NCBI RefSeq assembly: GCF_000388115.1
Contig: NZ_AQGQ01000012.1
Span: forward strand, 1 to 41,880
Direction: 5' to 3'
DNA length: 41,880 bases
From: Aeromonas molluscorum 848
Lineage (GTDB): Bacteria > Pseudomonadota > Gammaproteobacteria > Enterobacterales > Aeromonadaceae
Below, piece after piece: positions 8,535 through 15,847 of this stretch. The notes beneath the pieces are model-generated. The model was not told where the DNA came from. It saw nothing but the letters and a program-made list of their open reading frames with translations, and ran no database searches. The position numbers and the translations under genes are program-made. Within the stretch, counting starts at the first letter, position 1. Each line of letters opens with the position of its first letter.

Positions 8535-9938
8535 ATGGCAACCCTGACCCTGTTTACCCTGCTGATCCTCACCATGTTGCTCGGCATGCCCATCGCGGTG
8601 GCCCTCGGCCTCTCCAGCGTCACCACCATACTGCTCTTTTCCAACGACTCCCTCGCCTCTCTGGCGCTCAAGTTGTTCGAGGCGACCTCGGAGCACTACA
8701 CCCTGCTGGCCATTCCCTTCTTCGTGCTGTCGTCAGCCTTCTTGTCGACCGGTGGCGTGGCCAAGCGGATCATCAACTTCGCCATGGACTCCGTCGGCCA
8801 TATCCGTGGTGGCCTCGCCATGGCCTCCGTCATGGCCTGCATGCTGTTCGCCGCCGTGTGCGGCTCGAGCCCTGCGACCGTGGCCGCCATCGGCAGCATC
8901 GTCATCGCGGGCATGGTCCGCTCCGGTTACCCCCAGGCCTTTGCCGCCGGAGTGATCGCCAATGCTGGCACCTTGGGGATACTGATCCCTCCCTCCATCG
9001 TCATGCTGGTCTATGCGGCGGCGACCGAAGTATCGGCATCGCGCATGTTCATGGCGGGCTTCCTGCCCGGGCTCATGATGGGGGGGCTCATCATGGTGGT
9101 CATCTATGTAGTGGCCCGCATCAAAGGGCTGCCGAGCCAGCCCTTCCCGGGGGTCGTCACCCTGCTTGGCAGCGGTGGCAAGGCCCTCGGCGGTCTCTTC
9201 CTCATCATATTGGTGCTGGGCTCCATCTACGGGGGCATCGCCAGCCCGACCGAGGCCGCCGCTGTGGCGGCAGTCTACGCCTTCTTCATTGCCGTCTATG
9301 GCTATCGCGACATAGGTCCGCTCAAGGGGGTGGCCTGGCGCAACGAGGGGGAATCCTTGGTCGCCGCCAGCCTGCGCAATCTGGTGCTGCTGCCGCTCTC
9401 CTTGCTCAAGTCCCCCTTCAACGGGGAAGTGGGTCATGTGGTCCGTGATGCCGCCAAGGTAAGCATCATGCTGCTGTTCATCATCAGCAATGCCATGTTG
9501 TTTGCCCATGTGCTCACCTCCGAGCGGATCCCCCACGCCATCGCCGAGACCATCATCGCCTGGGGTCTGCCTGCCTGGGGTTTCCTCATTGTGGTCAATA
9601 TCTTGCTGCTGCTGGCAGGCAACTTTATGGAGCCCTCGGCCATAGTGCTGATCATGGCGCCGATATTGTTCCCCATCGCCATGCAACTGGGCATAGACCC
9701 CATCCATCTGGGGATCATCATGGTGATCAACATGGAGATAGGCATGCTGACGCCACCGGTGGGGCTCAACCTGTTCGTGACGGCCGGCATCACGGGGCAG
9801 AGCATGGGGTGGGTGATCCGCGCCTGCCTGCCCTGGGTTGGCTTCCTGCTGCTGTTCCTCATGCTCATCACCTATGTGCCCCAGATAACCCTGTTCCTGC
9901 CCGAATATCTGGATGGCCCCAGTCTGCCGGCGCCCTGA
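8535..9938 (+). CDS. dctM: TRAP transporter large permease DctM
   Basis: A 467-residue protein with a dozen or so hydrophobic segments, the transport subunit of the C4-dicarboxylate TRAP system. Family hallmarks include LGMPIAVALGLSS near the N-terminus, CGSSPATVAAIGSIV, GTLGILIPPSIVMLVYA, and near the end NMEIGMLTPPVGLNLFVTAGI. It is longer than a minimal DctM because of a loop at about residues 260-310 (YGYRDIGPLKG to NGEVGHVV), as in many gammaproteobacterial DctM proteins. AGAAGG precedes the ATG. It is the last gene of the operon; a strong terminator follows 25 bp after the stop. Confidence 0.93.
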   Translation: MATLTLFTLLILTMLLGMPIAVALGLSSVTTILLFSNDSLASLALKLFEATSEHYTLLAIPFFVLSSAFLSTGGVAKRIINFAMDSVGHIRGGLAMASVMACMLFAAVCGSSPATVAAIGSIVIAGMVRSGYPQAFAAGVIANAGTLGILIPPSIVMLVYAAATEVSASRMFMAGFLPGLMMGGLIMVVIYVVARIKGLPSQPFPGVVTLLGSGGKALGGLFLIILVLGSIYGGIASPTEAAAVAAVYAFFIAVYGYRDIGPLKGVAWRNEGESLVAASLRNLVLLPLSLLKSPFNGEVGHVVRDAAKVSIMLLFIISNAMLFAHVLTSERIPHAIAETIIAWGLPAWGFLIVVNILLLLAGNFMEPSAIVLIMAPILFPIAMQLGIDPIHLGIIMVINMEIGMLTPPVGLNLFVTAGITGQSMGWVIRACLPWVGFLLLFLMLITYVPQITLFLPEYLDGPSLPAP

Positions 9939-9962
9939 CAGGCGCCCATGCCACCAATGCCA

Positions 9963-9991
9963 AGCGCCACCCCAGGGGTGGCGCTTTTTTT
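9963..9991 (+). terminator. Rho-independent terminator of dctPQM
   Basis: The inverted repeat AGCGCCACC / GGTGGCGCT with loop CCAGG is followed directly by a run of T. It is a strong, classic intrinsic terminator just after dctM. Confidence 0.93.
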
Positions 9992-10029
9992 CAAGGCAAA
10001 ACCGCCCGAGGGCGACCAGTCAGGGCAGT

Positions 10030-10731
10030 TCAGCTGCGCGGTGGATTGGTGCTGCACTGCTTGCCAGGATAGCCGGGCAACGCATCTGCACCCCGGCTGC
10101 AGGCAAGCCGCTTGGCCTGCTGCAGACTGGCGGCCAAGTTGGCTTGCGTGACGGGCTGCCACTGCATCTGCTGACCCAGCCAGCTCGCCCAGGCAAACTC
10201 GACGAAGTAGGCCCGCTTGTTCTTCTGGAAGTAACCGGCGTCCTGCAGCAGCCCCGCCAGGGTGCGATAAGGATAGTCAGGCAGAGTACCTATACGGGTC
10301 GGCAACTGCTGGGGAGTGATGGGCTGGCCCTGCTCATTCTTGAGCCAGGCCCAATGATTGTTCTGCATCTGACTCCAGAATGAGCCCTTGTCTTGCAGCC
10401 GGGCTATCACCTTGACCCGAGCTTCCTTGATGCCCGATTGCCAGAGTGCCGTGGTGAGGTGATGACGGTCCACCAGCCAATAGCCGCCATCCGGGGCGAT
10501 GACGACGGGGATCTCCTTCTTCTTCATCAACTTGTCGAGCTGCTTGGCAGACTTGCCCACCAGTTCGCGCGCTGTCTCGTCCACCTGCAACTGGCCTACG
10601 CCCGCTTGGGTCGGGTGCAGCTTGGCTATGCTCACCTGACACCAGCTTCCCACCGGGCTGCTCGACTGACAGGTATCCAGTGCCCAGGCGCCCTGACTCA
10701 GCAACCCCAGTAACAACCACCCTAGTCTCAT
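10030..10731 (-). CDS. Secreted ParB-like (ParB/Srx fold) protein
   Basis: A 233-residue protein with a signal peptide (MRLGWLLLGLLSQGAWA, about 17 residues), so it is expected in the periplasm or outside the cell. The body matches the ParB-like 2 family: a V-x-x-x-x-LHP strand, a basic helix (LVGKSAKQLDKLMKKKE), the strand IPVVIAPDGGYWLVD, then the core D88-R89-H90-H91-x-x-x-A motif typical of the ParB/Srx nucleotide-binding fold. Cysteines at 21 and 31 and two more in the C-terminal 25 residues could form disulfides. It is transcribed toward the dctM terminator and is divergent from the oppA-like gene. Its substrate and role are unknown; nuclease, nucleotidase or binding protein all remain possible. 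Confidence 0.75.
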   Translation of the reverse strand: MRLGWLLLGLLSQGAWALDTCQSSSPVGSWCQVSIAKLHPTQAGVGQLQVDETARELVGKSAKQLDKLMKKKEIPVVIAPDGGYWLVDRHHLTTALWQSGIKEARVKVIARLQDKGSFWSQMQNNHWAWLKNEQGQPITPQQLPTRIGTLPDYPYRTLAGLLQDAGYFQKNKRAYFVEFAWASWLGQQMQWQPVTQANLAASLQQAKRLACSRGADALPGYPGKQCSTNPPRS

Positions 10732-10894
10732 CCTCTTCCCTCACCCTATCCTGTTCACACCCGATAAAAAGGGTCCATAAGCGCCTTGCCGACCGCTGGC
10801 GGTCTGACCAGCATTGGGGATATCATGTTTCCCCAGCAACAGGCGAGCATTTATCGCCGACTTTTCTCCCCGCTTCACATTTAAGGATCCGACC

Positions 10895-12499
10895 ATGACA
10901 GGATGGCGCCCCTTGCTGTTACTGCTGGCCATGGGCTCGGCCCAGGCCGCCGATATCCCATCCGATGCCAAACTCGCCGCCGATCAGAGTCTGGTGCGCC
11001 ATCTCAAGGATGAACCCAGCAGCCTGAGCCCCCTCAAACTGGTCGGCCTGCCCGAATTGCAGGTCGTGCGGGATCTGTTCGAAGGATTGCTGACCCAGGG
11101 GGCTGACGGCAGCGTCCAGCCCGGGGTAGCCCAGCACTGGCGCAGCGATGACAACCAGCACTTCCTGTTCGAGCTGCGCAAGGACGCCGCCTGGTCAAAC
11201 GGAGATCCGGTCACCGCCAGCGATTTTGTCTACAGCTGGCGCCGTCTGGTCGATCCCAAGGAGGCCGCGACCTTCGCCTGGTTTGCCCAGCTGGCCCATT
11301 TCGACAACGTGGACAAGATAGTGGCCGGTGAACTGAACCCGGACCGGCTCGGGGTCGAGGCCGTCGATGATCACACACTCAAGGTGACCCTCTCCCAACC
11401 TGTGCCCTATTTCCTCAATCTGCTGACCCACCCCAGCCTCTCCCCCCTGCATGAGGCCAGCATAGTGAGCGAAGGCAGCGCCTGGACCCAGCCCGGCAAG
11501 CTGGTCGGCAATGGCGCCTTCGTGCTGGCTGAGCGCGTGGTCAACGAGCGGCTCGATCTGCGGCCCAATCCCCACTACTGGGACAACGCCCACACAGTGC
11601 TGACCAAGGTGACTTTCTTGCCAATCAATCAGGAGAGCGCGGCGACCCAACGCTACCTGGCCGGAGACATCGACATCACAGAGTCGTTCCCCAAGGAGCG
11701 CTACGCCAAGCTTATCAAGGAGATCCCGGCCGAGGTTTACACACCGGAGCAGCTCGGCACCTACTACTACGCCTTCAATACCCGCCAGGCTCCCCTCGAT
11801 GATGTGCGAGTGCGCAAGGCGCTCTCCTATGCCATCGACAGGCCGCTCATCGCCAGCAAGGTACTGGGCACCGGGGAGAAGCCGGCCTATCACTTCACCC
11901 CGGATGTGACTGCCCACTTCAGCCCCAAGCCGAATCCGCTCTCGACCCTGAGCCAGGACGAGCTCGATACCCAGGCCAAACGGCTATTGGCCGAAGCAGG
12001 CTATGGCCCGGCCCATCCCCTGGAGCTGACCCTGCTCTATAACACGGCCGAGGTGCACAAGAAGCTGGCACTGGCCGTTGCCAGCATGTGGAAGCAGAAA
12101 CTCGGCGCCAAGGTGCAACTCACCAATCAAGAGTGGAAAAGCTATCTCGACAGCCGTCAAAGCGGCCAGTTCCAGGTGATCCGCTCCTCCTGGGTCGCCG
12201 ACTATAACGACCCCTCCGCCTTCCTCGAGTTGTGGCGCAGCAGTAACAGCGGCAACATGGCCCGCTTCGCCAGCCCGGACTACGACGCCTTGCTGGATCA
12301 GGCATCACACAGCCGGGATCAGGCCAGCCGCAGCCAGCTATTCGACAAAGCCGAAACCCTGTTGCAGGAGCAGGCACCCATAGCTCCCATCTACCAGTAC
12401 ACCAATGCCAGGCTGATCAAACCCTGGCTCAAGGGGTACCCCATCAACAACCCGGAAGATGTGGCCTACAGTCGCCAGCTCTATCTGCTTGCCCACTAA
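10895..12499 (+). CDS. Periplasmic oligopeptide-binding protein, OppA/MppA family
   Basis: A 534-residue family-5 solute-binding protein. The signal peptide is about 19 residues (ending GSAQA). Typical motifs are DPSSLSPL-like DEPSSLSPLKL, VVRDLFEGLL, the WSNGDPVTASDFVYSWRRLVDP block, NGAFVLAE, RPNPHYWDN, and VRKALSYAIDR. The start at 10895 follows AAGGATCC; the frame is open further upstream but without signal-peptide character. There is no oppBCDF beside it, so it is either an orphan receptor sharing a remote permease or an MppA-like cell-wall peptide receptor. It binds peptides in the periplasm; specificity cannot be read from sequence. Confidence 0.87.
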   Translation: MTGWRPLLLLLAMGSAQAADIPSDAKLAADQSLVRHLKDEPSSLSPLKLVGLPELQVVRDLFEGLLTQGADGSVQPGVAQHWRSDDNQHFLFELRKDAAWSNGDPVTASDFVYSWRRLVDPKEAATFAWFAQLAHFDNVDKIVAGELNPDRLGVEAVDDHTLKVTLSQPVPYFLNLLTHPSLSPLHEASIVSEGSAWTQPGKLVGNGAFVLAERVVNERLDLRPNPHYWDNAHTVLTKVTFLPINQESAATQRYLAGDIDITESFPKERYAKLIKEIPAEVYTPEQLGTYYYAFNTRQAPLDDVRVRKALSYAIDRPLIASKVLGTGEKPAYHFTPDVTAHFSPKPNPLSTLSQDELDTQAKRLLAEAGYGPAHPLELTLLYNTAEVHKKLALAVASMWKQKLGAKVQLTNQEWKSYLDSRQSGQFQVIRSSWVADYNDPSAFLELWRSSNSGNMARFASPDYDALLDQASHSRDQASRSQLFDKAETLLQEQAPIAPIYQYTNARLIKPWLKGYPINNPEDVAYSRQLYLLAH

Positions 12500-12511
12500 G
12501 CAGCCCGGCCC

Positions 12512-12535
12512 GGTGGCCGCCACTGCGCGGCCACC
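12512..12535 (+). terminator. Hairpin after the oppA-like gene
   Basis: A perfect 9-bp stem GGTGGCCGC / GCGGCCACC with a 6-nt loop lies 12 bp after the stop. It is followed by CCGTTGG rather than a T-run, so it is a weak or Rho-assisted terminator or an mRNA 3' end stabiliser. Confidence 0.5.
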
Positions 12536-12646
12536 CCGTTGGACAGACATCAGCCAGCCTCTTGCTGTCTTTGTCCTGTACCCAGGCAAAATTACCTCAT
12601 AAAATAGCCGTTAATCAGCAACTTAGTGATAAATTACTCAGCCAAC

Positions 12647-12973
12647 ATGCCTCGTATTCTCCTGCTCTTATCCCTGCTCAGCCCCTTCGCTCAGGCTGTC
12701 ACCCATGGCGCGCCTCAAAATAATAACGAGGACGAGTGTCGCCAGGCCTTCCAGCACTGGATGCTGGATCAACAGCAGCTGTTCAGCAATCGCAAGGCGA
12801 GCAAACAAGATCGCCGCCAGGCGGAGCGTGCCATCGATCTGGTGCGTGCCGAATATGAGAAGGGCGAAAGCTTCTGCCAGAGCATGGACTTGGCCAAACA
12901 GAGCAATGGAACCGATCCCCGCTTCAAACCCAGACGCGGCGAAGTCCACGACTTCATACCCGATCAAGGCTGA
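12647..12973 (+). CDS. Small secreted hypothetical protein
   Basis: A 108-residue protein with a good signal peptide (MPRILLLLSLLSPFAQA, cut before VTHG). The mature part is charged and helical (QAFQHWMLDQQQLF...AERAIDLVRAEYEKG) with two cysteines (ECRQ and SFCQS) about 55 residues apart that could be oxidised in the periplasm. The ATG at 12647 is preferred because it starts the signal peptide; an upstream GTG at 12626 would put charged residues in front of it. No strong Shine-Dalgarno is visible for either. I do not recognise the family. Confidence 0.6.
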   Translation: MPRILLLLSLLSPFAQAVTHGAPQNNNEDECRQAFQHWMLDQQQLFSNRKASKQDRRQAERAIDLVRAEYEKGESFCQSMDLAKQSNGTDPRFKPRRGEVHDFIPDQG

Positions 12974-13061
12974 TCCCCTCTCGCTGTCGACCCGTCCCCC
13001 TCCCCCATGCCGCATAGACTCAAACCCAACTCCGCTGGACAAATTGATGGTTGGCGGCAAT

Positions 13062-13087
13062 AAAAAACCCCGCTCAAGGCGGGGTTT
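13062..13087 (-). terminator. Terminator of the dusA operon
   Basis: On the minus strand AAACCCCGC / GCGGGGTTT with a 5-nt loop runs into TTTTTTATT. It lies 17 bp past the stop of the 51-codon gene, closing the dusA transcript. Confidence 0.9.
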
Positions 13088-13103
13088 GTCTGCGTGCTGG
13101 CAC

Positions 13104-13259
13104 TTAATCGAAGAAGTGATCCCGGTGCAAGCCAAATACCAGCGCGGCGCCTAGCAGGTAGAGGGCACTCAGCTTGATACCGAGAATAGCCAGCATGCCG
13201 ACACAGAGGCGGACCAGCGCCTTGTGCAGCCAGGATCCAGTAAAGCGTGGGCGACCCAT
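13104..13259 (-). CDS. 51-residue membrane protein downstream of dusA
   Basis: The ATG at 13259 lies 2 bases after the dusA stop, with GAAGGGG at the end of dusA as a possible ribosome-binding site; TAA is at 13104. The product starts MGRPRFTGSWLHKALVRL, has one hydrophobic helix of about 25 residues (CVGMLAILGIKLSALYLLGAA is the core), and ends HRDHFFD. The basic start and acidic end suggest an N-in, C-out single-pass inner-membrane protein. The position matches that of pspG next to dusA in enterics and Vibrio, but the sequence does not look like PspG. Tight spacing and a terminator right after it support a real gene. Confidence 0.65.
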   Translation of the reverse strand: MGRPRFTGSWLHKALVRLCVGMLAILGIKLSALYLLGAALVFGLHRDHFFD

Positions 13260-13261
13260 GC

Positions 13262-14320
13262 TCACACCACCCCTTCGGCGCGATATTCCGGTACCTTGGC
13301 CATGGCATCCAGCACGACCTGGATGCCGGCCCCCTGCTTGCAGGCATTCTCGCTCAGGTGGCGACGCCAGGCGCGGGCGCCCGGCATGTTCTGGAACAGC
13401 CCCAACATATGGCGAGTCACATGGGAGAGATAGTTGCCCTTGGCCAGCTCCTGCTCTATGTAGGGCAACATCATATGCACCACCTGATGACGGGAAGGCA
13501 CGGCTCCCGTTTGGCCAAACAGCTGGCTGTCAACGTCGGCCAGGATATAAGGATTCTGATAAGCCTCACGACCCATCATGACCCCATCGAGCCGGGCCAG
13601 ATGGTTCAGGCTATCTTCCAGCGTGGTGACGCCGCCGTTGAGGGCGATGGTCAGTTCGGGATAATCCCGTTTGACCCGATAGACCCGTTCGTAATCCAGT
13701 GGCGGGATCTCGCGGTTCTCGCGGGGGCTAAGACCGCTCAGCCAAGCCTTGCGGGCATGGACAATGAAGGTTTCGCAACCGGCATCCCGCACCTGCTCGA
13801 TGAAAGCCTGCAAAAACTCGTAAGAGTCCTGATCGTCGATGCCGATCCGGGTCTTCACCGTCACTGGAATGTCCACCACGTCGCGCATCGCCTTGACGCA
13901 ATCGGCCACCAGGGCAGGTTCACCCATCAGGCAGGCCCCGAAGCGACCGTTCTGCACCCGATCCGAGGGGCAACCCACATTCAGGTTGATCTCGTCATAA
14001 CCGCGCTCCTGGGCCAGCTTGGCGCAATGAGCCAGATCCACCGGATTGCTGCCACCCAGTTGCAGGGAGAGTGGATGCTCCTGCTCGCTATAACCCAGAT
14101 AATCACCCTTGCCGTGAATGATGGCCCCCGTGGTGACCATCTCGGTATAGAGCAGGGTCTGGCGGCTCATCAGGCGGTGAAAGTAACGGCAGTGCCGGTC
14201 GGTCCAGTCCAGCATGGGCGCAATGGAAAACCGTTGGGCTGTCAGCGCCTTGGCAGGCTCTGCCAGGCTAGCTGAACGAGGGTGTTGATCATTGTGCTGT
14301 TGCTGAGTCATGTACGGCAT
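13262..14320 (-). CDS. dusA: tRNA-dihydrouridine(20/20a) synthase DusA
   Basis: A 352-residue FMN-dependent enzyme reducing U20/U20a in the tRNA D-loop. The N-terminal signature [21 protein letters not shown] and TEMVTTGAI are DusA hallmarks. The catalytic cysteine sits in [14 protein letters not shown]; phosphate/FMN residues are in [18 protein letters not shown] and ALNGGV, and [13 protein letters not shown] closes the barrel. The length is usual. The start is uncertain: ATG at 14320 or ATG at 14311 (a GGA lies 10 bases before the latter). It is followed at once by a small membrane-protein gene in the same transcript. Confidence 0.95.
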   Translation of the reverse strand: MPYMTQQQHNDQHPRSASLAEPAKALTAQRFSIAPMLDWTDRHCRYFHRLMSRQTLLYTEMVTTGAIIHGKGDYLGYSEQEHPLSLQLGGSNPVDLAHCAKLAQERGYDEINLNVGCPSDRVQNGRFGACLMGEPALVADCVKAMRDVVDIPVTVKTRIGIDDQDSYEFLQAFIEQVRDAGCETFIVHARKAWLSGLSPRENREIPPLDYERVYRVKRDYPELTIALNGGVTTLEDSLNHLARLDGVMMGREAYQNPYILADVDSQLFGQTGAVPSRHQVVHMMLPYIEQELAKGNYLSHVTRHMLGLFQNMPGARAWRRHLSENACKQGAGIQVVLDAMAKVPEYRAEGVV

Positions 14321-14797
14321 ATCCAGTGATGTATCTATATCTGCAGCTCACCCAAAGGAGCGATTCAGGCGCCAGGCGTCGCGACTGACGGCGTATCCAT
14401 GCAACGAACGAAGCCAGCAAAAGCTGGCTTGCGCTCTTTTGGCGCACCCTTGGGTGCCTTGAAGAGGTGAGAGTATACAGGGGAAGGCCCGCTTTGGGCA
14501 GATGGAGAAGGGCGTCGAAGAGGCGGCCAGCCCAGATGCCCCTTCTCCCTGCCGTCGTCATGCTGGCAGGCCCAGTGTGGACAACATGGTCGGCGGTTGG
14601 AATTAATATGCAAACAAATCAAAGGGGGGCCTGCTGGATATATGAACTTACCTGCTGTTTGTATGAAGGATTATGCTGCTGAAAATTTTCTGTGAGCCAC
14701 CTCCCGTCACCAATTCAGGGAGTCTCTACCCTTGAGTTTCACAATAACAAATAACCCAACCCTGTTTATTTCATAGCGCATAGCAAAGGAGTGTCAT
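14321..14797. other. Intergenic region between divergent dusA and ytfQ
   Basis: A 477-bp gap without a convincing gene. The dusA side has a likely minus-strand -10 (TATACT, complement of 14472-14477) preceded by only a weak -35, giving a leader of about 145 bases with two hairpins. The ytfQ side, from about 14640, becomes visibly richer in A and T and ends in the AAAGGAG ribosome-binding site of ytfQ. A TGTGA half-site near 14690 lacks a good second half, so I do not call a CRP site. Confidence 0.5.
14411..14458 (-). promoter_or_regulatory. Double hairpin in the dusA leader
   Basis: Two inverted repeats stand side by side: AAGCCAGC-AAAA-GCTGGCTT (14411-14430) and GCACCC-TT-GGGTGC within 14441-14458. 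On the minus strand they fall between the putative promoter (-10 near 14475) and dusA. No minus-strand T-run follows the second hairpin, so attenuation is not obvious. On the plus strand the first hairpin is followed by GCGCTCTTTT. It could be a repeat element or a structured leader; it was not resolved here. Confidence 0.4.
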
Positions 14798-15757
14798 ATG
14801 TATAAGAAGATAAAGCTGGCTGGGGTCATTAGTGCCATTCTACTCTCGGGTACTGTGTATTCTGCCAACATGACGGTGGGGTTTTCACAAATTGGATCCG
14901 AATCAGGCTGGCGCGCGGCAGAAACCTCCGTCGCCAAGAGTGAAGCAGAAAAACGTGGCATTACACTGAAAATTGCCGATGCCCAGCAAAAACAAGAGAA
15001 CCAGATCAAGGCAATTCGTTCTTTTATTGCACAGGGTGTGGATGCCATTTTTATTGCCCCCGTCGTCCAGACCGGCTGGGACCCTGTTCTTCAGGAGGCG
15101 AAAGAGGCAGAGATCCCCGTCTTTTTGCTTGATAGAAATATCACGACCAAGGACGACTCCCTCTTCATGACGGGCGTGGCGGCAGACAGCGTGCATGAAG
15201 GGGCCGTAGCGGCCGAGTGGCTTATCAAGCAGCTCAATGGCCAGGCCTGCAATGTCGTTGAATTACAAGGCACTGTCGGTGCCAGCGTGGCCCTAGACAG
15301 GAAGAAAGGTTTCCTCGATGCGGTAGCGGCGGTGCCGACCATCAAGATCATCCGCACCCAGTCCGGCGACTTTACCCGCAGCAAGGGTAAGGAGGTCATG
15401 GAGAGCTTCATCAAAGCCGAGAGCAATGGCAAGAATATCTGCGCCGTCTATGCCCATAATGACGACATGGCGATAGGCGCCATTCAGGCCATTAAAGAGG
15501 CCGGACTGAAACCGGGTAAAGATATCAAAATTGTTTCCATCGATGGCGTACCAGATATATTCAAGGCCATGATAGCTGGCGAAACCAATGCTTCGGTTGA
15601 ATTGACCCCCAATATGGCTGGCCCCGCCTTTGATGCACTGCTCGCCTATAAAAAAGATGGCAGCATGCCGCCAAAGAACATCAAGACCAAATCAATTCTG
15701 TTCCAACCTGACAGCGCACAGGCTCAGCTCGAGATGAAAAAGAGCATGGGTTATTAA
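14798..15757 (+). CDS. ytfQ: Galactofuranose ABC transporter substrate-binding protein YtfQ
   Basis: A 319-residue periplasmic sugar-binding protein of the ribose/galactose (peripla-BP 4) type. The signal peptide is about 22 residues (ending SGTVYS). NMTVGFSQIGSESGWR opens the mature protein as in E. coli YtfQ, and other close matches are FIAPVVQTGWDPVL, PVFLLDRNI, AHNDDMAIGAI and ITEI-like VSIDGVPDIFKAM. E. coli YtfQ binds galactofuranose. AAAGGAG lies 6 bases before the ATG. It is the first gene of ytfQ-ytfR-ytfT-yjfF. Its DNA has more A/T-ending codons than its neighbours. Confidence 0.92.
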   Translation: MYKKIKLAGVISAILLSGTVYSANMTVGFSQIGSESGWRAAETSVAKSEAEKRGITLKIADAQQKQENQIKAIRSFIAQGVDAIFIAPVVQTGWDPVLQEAKEAEIPVFLLDRNITTKDDSLFMTGVAADSVHEGAVAAEWLIKQLNGQACNVVELQGTVGASVALDRKKGFLDAVAAVPTIKIIRTQSGDFTRSKGKEVMESFIKAESNGKNICAVYAHNDDMAIGAIQAIKEAGLKPGKDIKIVSIDGVPDIFKAMIAGETNASVELTPNMAGPAFDALLAYKKDGSMPPKNIKTKSILFQPDSAQAQLEMKKSMGY

Positions 15758-15792
15758 TACGACCAGCATGATGATGTGGTTATTTTTATAGG

Positions 15793-15824
15793 GCGCCATA
15801 TAAGCATCGCACCTTATATGGCGC
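15793..15824 (+). terminator. Intercistronic hairpin between ytfQ and ytfR
   Basis: A perfect 12-bp inverted repeat GCGCCATATAAG / CTTATATGGCGC with an 8-nt loop, followed by TTTATG. It lies 36 bp after the ytfQ stop and 24 bp before the ytfR start. It probably stabilises ytfQ mRNA or stops part of transcription, so that the binding protein is made in excess; a repressor operator is an alternative. Confidence 0.65.
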
Positions 15825-15847
15825 TTTATGTTGGAGCACATATTTCC

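Noticed and set aside
14289-14561. A 90-codon minus-strand frame in the dusA upstream region.
   Set aside because: It crosses the two leader hairpins and the dusA start, has no ribosome-binding site and no recognisable protein character.
14680-14720. A CRP site upstream of ytfQ.
   Set aside because: TGTGA is present but the second half-site (TCACA) is missing at the required spacing.
14321-14797. A tRNA or small stable RNA in the largest gap.
   Set aside because: No cloverleaf pattern or CCA-end signal was found; only hairpins without a complete fold.
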